Below the pieces are notes generated by a model. The model saw only the letters and a program-made list of their open reading frames with translations, was not told where the DNA came from and did not search any database. Of a DNA stretch of 64,000 bases, positions 54,790 to 63,339 are shown one piece after another. This DNA comes from Mangrovimicrobium sp033283265 (GTDB lineage Bacteria; Pseudomonadota; Gammaproteobacteria; Pseudomonadales; Halieaceae). The position numbers were made by a program, and so were the translations under genes. Positions within the stretch are counted from its first letter, which is position 1. Every line of letters begins with the position of its first letter. The stretch is from NCBI GenBank assembly GCA_033283265.1, contig JAWMQN010000001.1:62001-126000 (forward strand), in the 5' to 3' direction.

Positions 54790-55422
54790 GTGATCGCCAT
54801 GCCGGAAGTCATCCACCTGATCGACCTGCTGGCGACGGCGGTCTTCGCCATCAGTGGCGCCCTCGCCGCGGCGGAGCGGCGCCACGACATCCTCAGTTTC
54901 ATTCTCTTCGGCACCATTACCGGCATCGGTGGCGGCACCGCCCGCGACCTCTTGCTCGGCACCGGCGGCGTATTCTGGTTCGAGGATACCGCCTATCTCT
55001 GGATCTGCTTCAGCGCCGCTGTCGCCACCTGGTTCCTGGCGCCGCAGTTCCGCTCCCTGCACCGCCTGTTGTTGTGGGCCGATGCCGTGGGCATGGCGCT
55101 GTTCTGCGTGCTGGGCTCGGTGAAGGCGGTGGCGCTGGGGGCGCCTCCGGTAGTCTGCGTCGTGCTCGGGGTGATGACCGCGACCTTCGGCTCTATGATC
55201 CGCGATACCCTGCTCAACCAGGAGCCGGTGCTGCTCGGGCCGGAGATCTATGTGACCGCAGCCCTGCTTGGCGCGGCGTCCTACACTTTGCTGGCCAGCA
55301 TTAGCGCGACGCAGATATTCGCCTTGCCCGTTGCGATTGCACTGGCCTTCATCCTGCGCGCCTGCGCAATTATCTTCGACCTGCGCCTGCCCAAGTACGG
55401 GGACAAAACCCGGGCAGGCTAG
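54790..55422 (+). CDS. TRIC-family (UPF0126) trimeric cation channel
   Basis: This 210-residue protein has seven membrane helices in two repeats; each repeat carries a GTITGIGGGTARDLLLG or VLGVMTATFGSMIRDTLLNQ segment typical of bacterial TRIC channels, which form trimeric potassium-permeable pores. Start is uncertain between GTG 54790 and ATG 54799. It lies behind gltX and is convergent with the SlyD-like gene five bases from its stop. Confidence 0.9.
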   Translation: MIAMPEVIHLIDLLATAVFAISGALAAAERRHDILSFILFGTITGIGGGTARDLLLGTGGVFWFEDTAYLWICFSAAVATWFLAPQFRSLHRLLLWADAVGMALFCVLGSVKAVALGAPPVVCVVLGVMTATFGSMIRDTLLNQEPVLLGPEIYVTAALLGAASYTLLASISATQIFALPVAIALAFILRACAIIFDLRLPKYGDKTRAG

Positions 55423-55426
55423 GTGC

Positions 55427-55912
55427 TCAGTGGTGGTGATGGCCGCCCGGGCCGTGGGCGTGACCGTGGGACACTTCTTCGGCTGTCGCTGCGCGCACAT
55501 CGACAATCTCGATCTCGAAGCTCAGGTCCTCGCCGGCCAGCGGGTGGTTGGTGTCAACGTCCGCCGAGTGGCGGCCCGCCTTGATCACGGTTACCGGTAC
55601 CTGGCCGTGGCTGGTCTGCAGGGCCACCGTCATGCCCGGCTGCAGCTTGCCCTTGAAGGCCAGGTGCTTGACCGGTACCCGCTGCTGGCGCTCGGCGCTG
55701 CGCGGGCCGTAGGCATCGGCTGCCGCGAGTTCGGCGGTAAAGCTCTCACCGGCGGCCTTGCCTTCCATCGCCTTCTCCAGGCCGGGGATGATGTTGTCCG
55801 CGCCGTGCAGGTAGGCGCTGGGATCGCCGTCGCGGGAGGTCTCGAGTTCCTCGCCGGCGGCGTTGCGCAGGGTGTAGTGGAAGATAACGACGGTATCGGG
55901 GCCGATATTCAT
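55427..55912 (-). CDS. slyD: SlyD-like FKBP-type peptidyl-prolyl isomerase
   Basis: This 161-residue protein has the FKBP fold split by an insert-in-flap domain, as in SlyD: VVIFHYTLRNAAGEELE, IIPGLEKAMEGKAAGESF and the insert with DAYGPRSAERQQRVP. The C-terminal tail SHGHAHGPGGHHHH is a His-rich metal-binding tail like that of SlyD, which supplies nickel to hydrogenase assembly. The ATG at 55912 begins NIGPDTVVIF; the frame upstream is not conserved. Confidence 0.95.
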   Translation of the reverse strand: MNIGPDTVVIFHYTLRNAAGEELETSRDGDPSAYLHGADNIIPGLEKAMEGKAAGESFTAELAAADAYGPRSAERQQRVPVKHLAFKGKLQPGMTVALQTSHGQVPVTVIKAGRHSADVDTNHPLAGEDLSFEIEIVDVRAATAEEVSHGHAHGPGGHHHH

Positions 55913-55987
55913 GAATGTTCTCTGTGCGGTGATTTGCGGAGGCGGTATGATACCCGTGAAGTTTTGCCGCACAAGGCCCCGAAGCGC

Positions 55988-56016
55988 TTGACAGGGGTAG
56001 GGCGGCTCACTAAAAT
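55988..56016 (+). promoter_or_regulatory. Sigma-70 promoter of the tRNA-Ala gene
   Basis: TTGACA (55988-55993) and TAAAAT (56011-56016) are separated by exactly 17 bp, followed by the tRNA 66 bases later. The leader holds a short GTTGATC/GATCAAC inverted repeat (56029-56064). Confidence 0.85.
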
Positions 56017-56082
56017 GCGCACCTCTTCGTTGATCCGGGCCCGGAAAACTTCCACCAGATCAACAGTTTAGATAGAGATTTT

Positions 56083-56158
56083 GGGGCTATAGCTCAGCTG
56101 GGAGAGCGCAACACTGGCAGTGTTGAGGTCTGCGGTTCGATCCCGCATAGCTCCACCA
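56083..56158 (+). tRNA. tRNA-Ala (anticodon GGC)
   Basis: The 76-base sequence folds as a cloverleaf: acceptor GGGGCTA/TAGCTCC, D arm GCTC...GAGC, anticodon stem CAACA/TGTTG with loop CTGGCAG (anticodon GGC), and T arm TGCGG-TTCGATC-CCGCA. The 3' ACCA is encoded. Confidence 0.97.
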
Positions 56159-56163
56159 AAATC

Positions 56164-56196
56164 AAAACCCCGGTACGCAGGTACCGGGGTTTTTTT
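56164..56196 (+). terminator. Rho-independent terminator after tRNA-Ala
   Basis: CCCCGGTAC and GTACCGGGG form a perfect stem with a GCAG loop, followed by a run of Ts. A flanking A-run makes it partly bidirectional, so it also serves the convergent gene at 56217. Confidence 0.92.
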
Positions 56197-56216
56197 ATGC
56201 CGTTGTGGAACTGCTT

Positions 56217-56687
56217 TCAGCCCGCCGCCCGCACGCCGCCAAAGGTGCTCTCCCAGCGCTTCGACGACATGAAGCCAAGGTACTCCGCCTGCATTTCCCC
56301 GGTCAGGACTTCCACCAGGAAGCGGTTTTCCAGCCAGAACTCTATGACGTGGAAACAACCGCCGCGGTCGCAGCGGCGCGCTGTCCAGTTCTCCCGGGCG
56401 GCAATTGCCAGGACTTGTGCCTCGTCGAGCGGTGTCGCGATGGCGAGATGGACGGTGGAGAACTCCGCGGGCAGGGGGCTCGGCCGGATGTCGAGTTCGA
56501 CCTCGCCGATCCGGTTCTCCCGGGTCCAGGGAAAAACTTCGATTTCCGTGCCCCGGTCGTCATCCGCAAAGGCGATGTAGCCGCCCTCGCAGGGCGGAAA
56601 GGGAGCGTATTTGCCCGCCCAGAGTTCGGCGATGACCGATGCGACTCGCTCGCAATCTGCGGCGGGAATTGAAGCGTGGAACAGCAT
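56217..56687 (-). CDS. Hypothetical protein with possible VOC-like fold
   Basis: This 156-residue soluble protein begins LFHASIPAADCERVASVIAEL, and the following strand-rich stretches (FPPCEGGYIAFADDDRGTEIEVF, EFSTVHLAIATPLDEAQVL) resemble the paired modules of vicinal-oxygen-chelate proteins. An RCDRGGCFHVIEFWLENRFLVEVL segment could hold metal ligands. No family is certain. It is a single-gene unit between the tRNA terminator and an outer-membrane protein gene on the same strand. Confidence 0.72.
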   Translation of the reverse strand: MLFHASIPAADCERVASVIAELWAGKYAPFPPCEGGYIAFADDDRGTEIEVFPWTRENRIGEVELDIRPSPLPAEFSTVHLAIATPLDEAQVLAIAARENWTARRCDRGGCFHVIEFWLENRFLVEVLTGEMQAEYLGFMSSKRWESTFGGVRAAG

Positions 56688-56820
56688 TTTCGTAACCCTC
56701 TGTTGAAAGTGAGGGAAGCGTATTCCAGGCGTAAAATTCGTCAATGTGTTCGCGCCAGCCTGCGGTTTTTCTGCGACGAATGGATGCCCGGGGATGAGTT
56801 CCGGGCATCCGCGGGCGAAT

Positions 56821-57378
56821 CTAGAAAGTAAAGCGCAGGCCCATACCGAAGGTGTCGATGTCGGTGTTGAGGTCGAAGCGCACCCACTCGGCGTAGATAT
56901 CGATACTGCCGCCAAGGTTCAGTGCGCCGCCGACACCGTAGTAGGGGTCGCTGCCGTCATCGTCGAAGCCGCGACTGGCCCGCGCATCCCACACAGCCAC
57001 GCCGCCACGGGCGTAGATGTCGAAGATGAACAGTGGTACCGAGACCATGGCACCGGCGTGCCAGGCGTCAGTCTCGATATCGATCCTTTTACCGCCGACC
57101 GGTTCGTCGGATTCGACCTCGCCGAGGTACCAGTAGCCGCCCTCGATGGCGAGCCAGTTGTTGAAGCGCCAGCCCACTGCCGCGTTGAGGCCGTAGCTGG
57201 AGTCGTCGATCAGGGCCTTGATGTCATCGTTGAAATCGCGGTCGCCGCGCAATTCGTCGTCGACCAGGGTGTAGTAGGCGCCGGCGCCCAGCATCAGCCC
57301 TTCGTCGGCATGGGCGAGGGGCAGGGCGGTTATCAGGGCGGCGCCCAGGGCGAGGTGGGCGAGGTGGCGTGCTTTCAT
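56821..57378 (-). CDS. Small outer-membrane beta-barrel protein
   Basis: This 185-residue protein has a signal peptide (about residues 1-22, cleaved after HA) and eight or so beta strands with alternating aromatic residues (GLMLGAGAYYTLVDDEL, AVGWRFNNWLAIEGGYWYLG), ending in MGLRFTF with the C-terminal Phe needed for barrel assembly. It is similar in size to OmpA-transmembrane/OmpW-like barrels. Function unknown. Confidence 0.85.
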   Translation of the reverse strand: MKARHLAHLALGAALITALPLAHADEGLMLGAGAYYTLVDDELRGDRDFNDDIKALIDDSSYGLNAAVGWRFNNWLAIEGGYWYLGEVESDEPVGGKRIDIETDAWHAGAMVSVPLFIFDIYARGGVAVWDARASRGFDDDGSDPYYGVGGALNLGGSIDIYAEWVRFDLNTDIDTFGMGLRFTF

Positions 57379-57485
57379 GGCCGGGTGTCCTTGGTGGCGA
57401 GACGGGTCGGCGCGAAGTATAGCAATGGCCGGGGAAAACACCGTTGAAAATCCGCGGTTTCAGGTTTTTTTACCCGGCCTCGCGC

Positions 57486-58400
57486 TCAGTAGCGAAAGCT
57501 CACCACGGAGCGCAGTTCCTCCTGGAAGTAGACCGGGATGGCCAGTTGGGTGAGCCGTTCCGGTTCCTCGTGAGCCGGGGCGCGCTGCTCGAGTACCGGC
57601 ATGCCGGTTTCCAGCGCCGTACCCACGGGCCCCTCGCCCTTGAGCAGGCGCTTCGAACAATCCTTCTGCGCCACGGCGCGCGAATTGGCGTCAGCGCCGG
57701 CGGCAAAGTACAGGGCGCCGCCCTCGTCGGTCACCCGCCAGACTTCGAAACTGCGGGCGATGGGGGTGGTGCGCACGGAGAGGAAGGTCACCACGAAGCC
57801 GATGTCATCCACGTTGTAGTGGGAGTTCAGCGGAATACCTATGCCGGTGGAAATACCGGCCTCCATGGCCGCCTGCGAGCGCAGGAAGGCATTGGTATTG
57901 GCCACGTCGACGATCTGCGGCGCGGCGGTCTTCCAGACCATGCCGGGGAGGCCCCAGCCCATGGGGAACTTGATGTTGCGCGACTGGCGCTCGAAGTGGC
58001 GCAGGTTGCCGTAGTAGCCGTCGATGAGCGACTGGCCGCTGAGTTCGTCGTCCTTCCAGACTTCGATGGCGCCCTCGCTGTGGTCGCGGTCGCCGCAGAA
58101 GAACACCACCACGGCGCACACCTTGTGGCCGCGCAGTATCGGCATGGCGACACCGGCGAGCAGGCCGGCATCTGCCGCCGGGCCGGCGCGCAGGAAGTCG
58201 CTGCCGTTGAGGTCGTGCATGACGATGGGGATGCCCGCCTGCCAGGCGAGTCCGGGCAGGCCTTGGCCGGGAGCGAATGTCAGTTGCTCACTCTGGCCGG
58301 CAAAGGCGGACAACTCGCCGTAGGCACCGGCGCGCAGTTCCAGGCGATCGCCCTCGGCGTTGGGCGCCCATATCTCGACGATGCGGATAAACGGCTGCAC
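57486..58400 (-). CDS. Tandem GAF-domain protein without output domain
   Basis: This 304-residue protein is made of two GAF-like domains (about 1-145 and 150-304). Each has a WAPNAEGDRLELRAG or VWRVTDEGGALYFAAG opening and a small-molecule pocket region with AMPILRGHKVCAVVVFFCG and LAIPVYFQEELRSVVSF. No kinase, cyclase or DNA-binding part is attached, so it may sense a ligand and act on a partner. The start is a GTG at 58400 with GGAGG six bases before it. Confidence 0.82.
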   Translation of the reverse strand: MQPFIRIVEIWAPNAEGDRLELRAGAYGELSAFAGQSEQLTFAPGQGLPGLAWQAGIPIVMHDLNGSDFLRAGPAADAGLLAGVAMPILRGHKVCAVVVFFCGDRDHSEGAIEVWKDDELSGQSLIDGYYGNLRHFERQSRNIKFPMGWGLPGMVWKTAAPQIVDVANTNAFLRSQAAMEAGISTGIGIPLNSHYNVDDIGFVVTFLSVRTTPIARSFEVWRVTDEGGALYFAAGADANSRAVAQKDCSKRLLKGEGPVGTALETGMPVLEQRAPAHEEPERLTQLAIPVYFQEELRSVVSFRY

Positions 58401-58722
58401 GATTTCCTCCGAAAAATCACGGCACTACGGGAGGCAAAAAATGGATGCTGCGCGGCACCGTCTGGTCGCGGGCCTTTGTTTCCAGTATATGCGCGGCAAC
58501 TGCGATTACCAGTGGGCGAAGGGGGTTTTTCGCATGTTTGCAGCGCCAGTTTCGGGGTACTGCGCCACGCCATGTTAGCGATGAATACAGCTGGCGAAAT
58601 TCCTGCCGCGGTCTTCCTTGCGCTTGCCTGAGTGCGGCCGCCAACCGCCAGTGACCAGGGGAAATAGCACCGCCGCGCAGCCCCGGATGAAATCGGGCGT
58701 AATTGCCTCCCGGGAGCGTTGC

Positions 58723-58750
58723 TTGCATTGTGGCGCCAATGCGCTATGGT
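58723..58750 (+). promoter_or_regulatory. Candidate promoter upstream of the coiled-coil protein gene
   Basis: TTGCAT (58723-58728) and TATGGT (58745-58750) are 16 bp apart, 12 bases before the next ATG. The rest of the 362-base gap 58401-58762 holds no convincing gene; a 45-codon frame at 58441-58578 is not supported. Confidence 0.45.
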
Positions 58751-58762
58751 CCTGTTTAAATA

Positions 58763-59077
58763 ATGAACAATAGACCCGGGGAGCAGACGCCCAAAACTGA
58801 CAACATCAGCCGCATGTGGGGTATTAACGTGGCAGCACAAAAGACAACAGCTGAATCCATCCAGTCGCGTGTAAATGCAATTCTCAGCACCTACCATGAA
58901 CGGGAGCGGGTTTTTGCCTCGCGCCTGCAGGTCTACACCGTAACGCCGGAAGAGGTCGAGGAGCTGGAGTACCACCTGGCCCGGGCCGAGGTGGAACTGC
59001 GCGAGGTGCAGCGCCGGGTGGACAGTCTCCGGGCGGAACTCGAGAGCAAGCGGGACCACCTCGCGCCGGACTCCTGA
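58763..59077 (+). CDS. Small coiled-coil hypothetical protein
   Basis: This 104-residue protein is largely helical: residues 30-104 form an alpha-helical, heptad-rich segment (TPEEVEELEYHLARAEVELREVQ) suited to a coiled coil. No signal peptide or catalytic motif is visible. An alternative start at 58814 would remove 17 N-terminal residues. The gene has a candidate promoter just upstream and is followed by purU after 98 bases. Function unknown. Confidence 0.7.
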   Translation: MNNRPGEQTPKTDNISRMWGINVAAQKTTAESIQSRVNAILSTYHERERVFASRLQVYTVTPEEVEELEYHLARAEVELREVQRRVDSLRAELESKRDHLAPDS

Positions 59078-59175
59078 CCACTCCCCCGGCAGCCTGCACT
59101 TCAGCCCCTTTGCGCTAAGCGCGCAGCTTTGGAACAATAGCCGCCCATCCAGAGTCTGCCAGGGAAGCGTAAACA

Positions 59176-60051
59176 ATGACCGGATCCGCCGAAGCGGAAC
59201 GCTGCAACGCCTATATCCTCTCTTTCAAGTGTCCTGACCGCACCGGCGTCGTCGCCCTCTACTCGGGACTGCTGTACGAGGTCGGGGCGAACATTACCGA
59301 GGTGTCCAACTACTCGGACCCGGTGTCCAAAACCTTCTTCCTGCGCTGTGTGTTCGATGTCGGCGCCATGAATGTCAGCTTCGACGCCTTCAGCGCCCGT
59401 CTCATCGCCCTGGCCGAGGAACTCGACATGCAGTACACCCTGCGCTGCCTCGCCGACCTGCCGCGCCTGGTGCTGGCGGTCTCCCACTACGACCACTGCC
59501 TCAGTGCGCTGCTGACCAAGTGGCGCTCCGGCGCGCTGCCGGCAAACATCGTCGCGGTGGTCAGTAACCACGAGGACTGCCGGGCCCTGGTGGAGTGGTA
59601 CGGCATTCCCTACCACTACCTGCCGATTACGCGGGAGACCAAGCCGCAGCAGGAAGCGGCCCTGATGGACATCTTCGAGGCCAACGGCGGCGAATTGCTG
59701 GTGCTGGCCCGCTACATGCAGATCCTTTCCGATGGCCTCTGCGCGCAGCTGGAGGGCAGGGCGATCAATATCCACCACTCCTTCCTGCCCGGCTTCAAGG
59801 GCGCCAAGCCCTACCACCAGGCCTACGAGCGGGGGGTGAAGGTGATCGGCGCGACCGCCCACTATGTCACCAATGACCTCGACGAGGGGCCGATCATCGC
59901 CCAGGAAGTGCGCCCCATCGACCACGAAATCTCCATCGAGCAGATGGTCCACCTCGGCCACGACATCGAATCCACCGCACTCTCCCACGCGGTGCGCCTG
60001 CACTGCGAACAGCGGGTCATTCTGAATGGCCAGCGCACGGTAATCCTCTAA
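59176..60051 (+). CDS. purU: Formyltetrahydrofolate deformylase PurU
   Basis: This 291-residue enzyme hydrolyses 10-formyl-tetrahydrofolate to formate and tetrahydrofolate, balancing one-carbon pools. An N-terminal ACT domain (about residues 10-90; SFKCPDRTGVVALYSGLL) precedes the formyltransferase-like domain with VVSNHEDC, INIHHSFLPGFKGAKPYHQ and TAHYVTNDLDEGPIIAQE, which include the catalytic Asn/His/Asp. The formate-producing formaldehyde genes lie far upstream, so a link is only inferred. Confidence 0.96.
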   Translation: MTGSAEAERCNAYILSFKCPDRTGVVALYSGLLYEVGANITEVSNYSDPVSKTFFLRCVFDVGAMNVSFDAFSARLIALAEELDMQYTLRCLADLPRLVLAVSHYDHCLSALLTKWRSGALPANIVAVVSNHEDCRALVEWYGIPYHYLPITRETKPQQEAALMDIFEANGGELLVLARYMQILSDGLCAQLEGRAINIHHSFLPGFKGAKPYHQAYERGVKVIGATAHYVTNDLDEGPIIAQEVRPIDHEISIEQMVHLGHDIESTALSHAVRLHCEQRVILNGQRTVIL

Positions 60052-60077
60052 ACTTAGCCAGAATAAGTCAGCCCCAT

Positions 60078-60122
60078 CGCCCCTGCCCGGGGGCGAGCGA
60101 GCCCGCCCGGCTGCCGGCGGGC
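60078..60122 (+). terminator. Two GC-rich hairpins in the purU-putA gap
   Basis: CGCCCC...GGGGCG (60078-60095) and GCCCGCC...GGCGGGC (60101-60122) are tandem stems after purU. The second abuts the AGGAGG site of putA (60123-60128), so it may end purU transcription or affect putA translation. No T tract follows. Confidence 0.45.
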
Positions 60123-60135
60123 AGGAGGATGCCCC

Positions 60136-63100
60136 GTGTCTGACCAGCTCGACGCCCTGCGCACGGCCGTGGCCAGGGCCTACTGTGCCGACGAGGCGGC
60201 GGTCGTCAGTGACCTGCGCGCCGCGGTAACTCTCGACGCGGCGGCCAGGCGGGCGGTGGTGGAAAACGCCGGTCGCCTGGTGGCCCAGTGCCGCGCCCGC
60301 GGCCACGGCGCCGGCAGCCTCGACGCCTTCCTGCAGGAGTTCGGCCTTTCCAACCAGGAGGGCATAGCCCTGATGTGCCTGGCCGAGTCCCTGCTGCGGG
60401 TGCCCGACCCGGACACCGCCGACCGCCTCATCGCCGAGAAGATTCGCAGCGGTGACTGGGCCTCCCACCGCGGCCAGTCCTCCTCGGCCTTCGTCAACGC
60501 CTCGGTCTGGGGCCTGATGCTGACCGGCCGGGTGATCGGCCTCGACCCCGCCATCCTCGCCGACCCGCCGAACTGGGGGCGACGGCTGGTCAACCGCCTC
60601 GGCGAGCCGCTGGTGCGCGCGGCGGTGATGCAGGCCATGCGCATCCTCGGCGGCCAGTACATCCTCGGGCGCAATATGTCCGAAGCCCTGCGCACCTGCG
60701 GCGCTTCGGCGCGCAAGAACCAGCGCTACTCCTTCGACATGCTGGGCGAGGGCGCGCGCACCGCGGCGGATGCCGAGCGCTACTTCAAGGCCTATCTCGA
60801 GGCGACCCGGGCGCTGCAGGCGCGTGGCGACGGCGATATCTACAGCGCGGACAGCATCTCGGTGAAGCTCTCGGCGCTGCACCCGCGCTACGAGTACGCC
60901 CACCGGGAGCGGGTGAGGGCCGAGTTGCTGCCGCGCCTGAAAAGCCTGGCCCTGGTGGCGCGGGAGCGCGGCGTCGGCCTGAGTATCGACGCCGAGGAGT
61001 GCGACCGGCTGGAACTGTCCCTGTCCCTGTTCGAGACGCTGGCCAAGGACCCGGACCTGGCCGGCTGGAACGGCCTGGGCTTCGTGCTGCAGGCCTACCA
61101 GAAGCGGGCGGTGGCGGTGGCGAACTGGCTGGTCGCCCTGGCGCGCCAGTCCTCCCGGCGCATCATGGTGCGGCTGGTGAAGGGCGCCTACTGGGACAGC
61201 GAGATAAAGCACGCCCAGGAACTGGGTTTGGTCGACTACCCGGTGTTTACCCGCAAGTGCCACACCGACCTCAGCTACGAGATCTGCGCCCAGGTGCTGC
61301 TCTGCGCCCCGCAGCTGATCTACCCGCAATTCGCCAGCCACAACGCCCAGACCCTGGCCCTGGTGACCCTGCTCGCCGAGGGCGGCGGCGACTTCGAGTT
61401 CCAGCGCCTGCACGGCATGGGCGCGGTGCTCTACGAACAGCTGGCGCAGGCGCCGGAGCCGGTACCGGTGCGGGTCTACGCGCCGGTGGGCGGGCATCGC
61501 GATTTGCTGCCCTACCTGGTGCGGCGCCTGCTCGAGAACGGCGCCAACAGCTCCTTCGTCAAGCGCTTCCTCGACGCCGACCTGCCGGTGGAACTGGTGG
61601 TCCGGGATACGCTGGAGCTGGTCGACGAGGAACCGGCGCTGCGCCATCCCGGCATCCCCCTGCCGCAGCGTCTCTATGCCGGGGAGCCGGTTCCCTGGCG
61701 CAACTCAGCCGGTGTCGACCCGCACGACCCGCTCGCGGCGGAGCCCCTGGAACGGGCGGCGAGCACGCCGCGCAAGCCGGCGCATGCGCTGGCGGAGCGT
61801 AGCGGTGCGCGGCGCACGATAGTCTCCCCCGCCGACAACCGCGTGGTGGTCGGGGAGGTCCGGGAAGCCGCTGCGGAGGATGTCGACGCGGCGCTGGCGG
61901 CCGCGGCGGGAGCCTGGCGCGAATGGGAGGGCAGCGGCGTCGGCTTTCGCGCACTGTGCCTGGACCGGGCCGCGGACATGCTGGAGCAGGAGCGCGACAC
62001 GGCCCTCGGCCTGCTGGTGCGGGAGGCGGGCAGGACCCTGCCCGACGCGCTCTCGGAACTGCGCGAAGCCGTCGACTTCTGCCGCTACTACGCCGCCCAG
62101 GGGCGCCAGCTGTTCGCGCCCCGGTCTTTGCCCGGCCCGGCGGGGGAGGAGAACCGGCTGAGCCTGCACGGCCGCGGGGTGTTCCTCTGCATCAGCCCCT
62201 GGAACTTCCCGCTGGCGATATTCACCGGCCAGGTGGCGGCGGCGCTGGTGGCCGGCAACACGGTGCTGGCCAAACCCGCGGAACAGACTCCGTTGGTGGC
62301 GGAGTGGGTCGGCGGCCTGTTCCAGCGGGCCGGTGTGCCGCAGGCAGCGCTGCAGGTGTTGCCCGGCGACGGGCCCGCCATCGGCGCCCGGGTGCTGGCG
62401 GATGCCCGCCTGGCCGGGGTCGCCTTTACCGGCAGCCATGCAGTTGCCCAGGCAATCAACCGCCAGCTGGCGGCCCGGGAGGGCGCCATCCTACCGCTGA
62501 TCGCCGAGACCGGCGGCCTCAATGCCATGCTGGTGGACAGCACGGCGCTGCCCGAGCAACTGGTGGACGATGTCATCAGCTCGGCCTTCCACAGTGCCGG
62601 CCAGCGCTGCAGCGCCCTGCGTATCCTCTACCTGCAGGAGGAGGTCGCCGAGCCGGTGCTGGCCATGCTCGGCGGTGCGATGGCGGAACTCGAGATCGGC
62701 GATCCGGCCAGCCTGGCCACTGATGTCGGGCCGGTGATCGACGCCGAGGCGCGGACGCTGCTCGAAGACTACTGCCGGCGCATGGTCGGCTCCGCCCGCC
62801 AGCTGGCGGCCTGCAAGCTGGACGCCCGGCACAGGCAGGGCAGTTTTTTCGCGCCGCGGGTGTTCGAGGTGCCGGGTATCGGCAGCCTGCCCGGGGAGGT
62901 GTTCGGGCCGATCCTGCACGTGGCCCGCTACCGGGCGCAGGATGTCCAGCGGGTCCTGGCGGAAATCGACGCGGCGGGCTACGGCCTCACCCTCGGCGTG
63001 CACAGCCGGCTGGAGGGTTTTGCCAGTGACGTGTTCGATGCCACCCGGGTCGGCAACACCTACATCAACCGCAACATGATCGGCGCGGTGGTCGGGGTGA

Positions 63101-63249
63101 ATCCCTTTGGCGGCCAGGGGCTCTCCGGCACCGGCCCCAAGGCCGGCGGCCCCCACTACCTGTTGCGCTTCGCCTCCGAGCGTACGCGGACGGAAAACAT
63201 CACCGCCCGCGGCGGCAACACCGACCTGTTCCGGCTCTCCCCGGACTGA
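60136..63249 (+). CDS. putA: Bifunctional proline dehydrogenase/L-glutamate gamma-semialdehyde dehydrogenase PutA
   Basis: This 1037-residue enzyme oxidises proline to glutamate in two steps. The FAD-binding proline dehydrogenase barrel spans about residues 90-480 (SAGDIY-like DGDIYSADSISVKLSALHPRYE, RLVKGAYWDSEIK, SHNAQTLA) and the aldehyde dehydrogenase about 560-1030, with SPWNFPLAIFTGQVAAAL, FTGSHAVAQAIN and the catalytic Cys825 in SAGQRCSALR. No N-terminal ribbon-helix-helix domain is present, so it is not the self-repressing trifunctional type. GTG start at 60136 with AGGAGG 7 bases upstream. Confidence 0.95.
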   Translation: MSDQLDALRTAVARAYCADEAAVVSDLRAAVTLDAAARRAVVENAGRLVAQCRARGHGAGSLDAFLQEFGLSNQEGIALMCLAESLLRVPDPDTADRLIAEKIRSGDWASHRGQSSSAFVNASVWGLMLTGRVIGLDPAILADPPNWGRRLVNRLGEPLVRAAVMQAMRILGGQYILGRNMSEALRTCGASARKNQRYSFDMLGEGARTAADAERYFKAYLEATRALQARGDGDIYSADSISVKLSALHPRYEYAHRERVRAELLPRLKSLALVARERGVGLSIDAEECDRLELSLSLFETLAKDPDLAGWNGLGFVLQAYQKRAVAVANWLVALARQSSRRIMVRLVKGAYWDSEIKHAQELGLVDYPVFTRKCHTDLSYEICAQVLLCAPQLIYPQFASHNAQTLALVTLLAEGGGDFEFQRLHGMGAVLYEQLAQAPEPVPVRVYAPVGGHRDLLPYLVRRLLENGANSSFVKRFLDADLPVELVVRDTLELVDEEPALRHPGIPLPQRLYAGEPVPWRNSAGVDPHDPLAAEPLERAASTPRKPAHALAERSGARRTIVSPADNRVVVGEVREAAAEDVDAALAAAAGAWREWEGSGVGFRALCLDRAADMLEQERDTALGLLVREAGRTLPDALSELREAVDFCRYYAAQGRQLFAPRSLPGPAGEENRLSLHGRGVFLCISPWNFPLAIFTGQVAAALVAGNTVLAKPAEQTPLVAEWVGGLFQRAGVPQAALQVLPGDGPAIGARVLADARLAGVAFTGSHAVAQAINRQLAAREGAILPLIAETGGLNAMLVDSTALPEQLVDDVISSAFHSAGQRCSALRILYLQEEVAEPVLAMLGGAMAELEIGDPASLATDVGPVIDAEARTLLEDYCRRMVGSARQLAACKLDARHRQGSFFAPRVFEVPGIGSLPGEVFGPILHVARYRAQDVQRVLAEIDAAGYGLTLGVHSRLEGFASDVFDATRVGNTYINRNMIGAVVGVNPFGGQGLSGTGPKAGGPHYLLRFASERTRTENITARGGNTDLFRLSPD

Positions 63250-63339
63250 GCCGGGCCGGCGCCTTGCCGCATCGCGATTGCGCGCCCGGGGCGGGCGGTG
63301 GATACTCTGGCGTTTTGGCCCGTCGCGGAGGCGCACAGC

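Noticed and set aside
58441..58578. A 45-codon frame with a GGGAGG-like site
   Set aside because: No conserved motif, low-complexity composition, and it lies in a gap with ordinary non-coding character.
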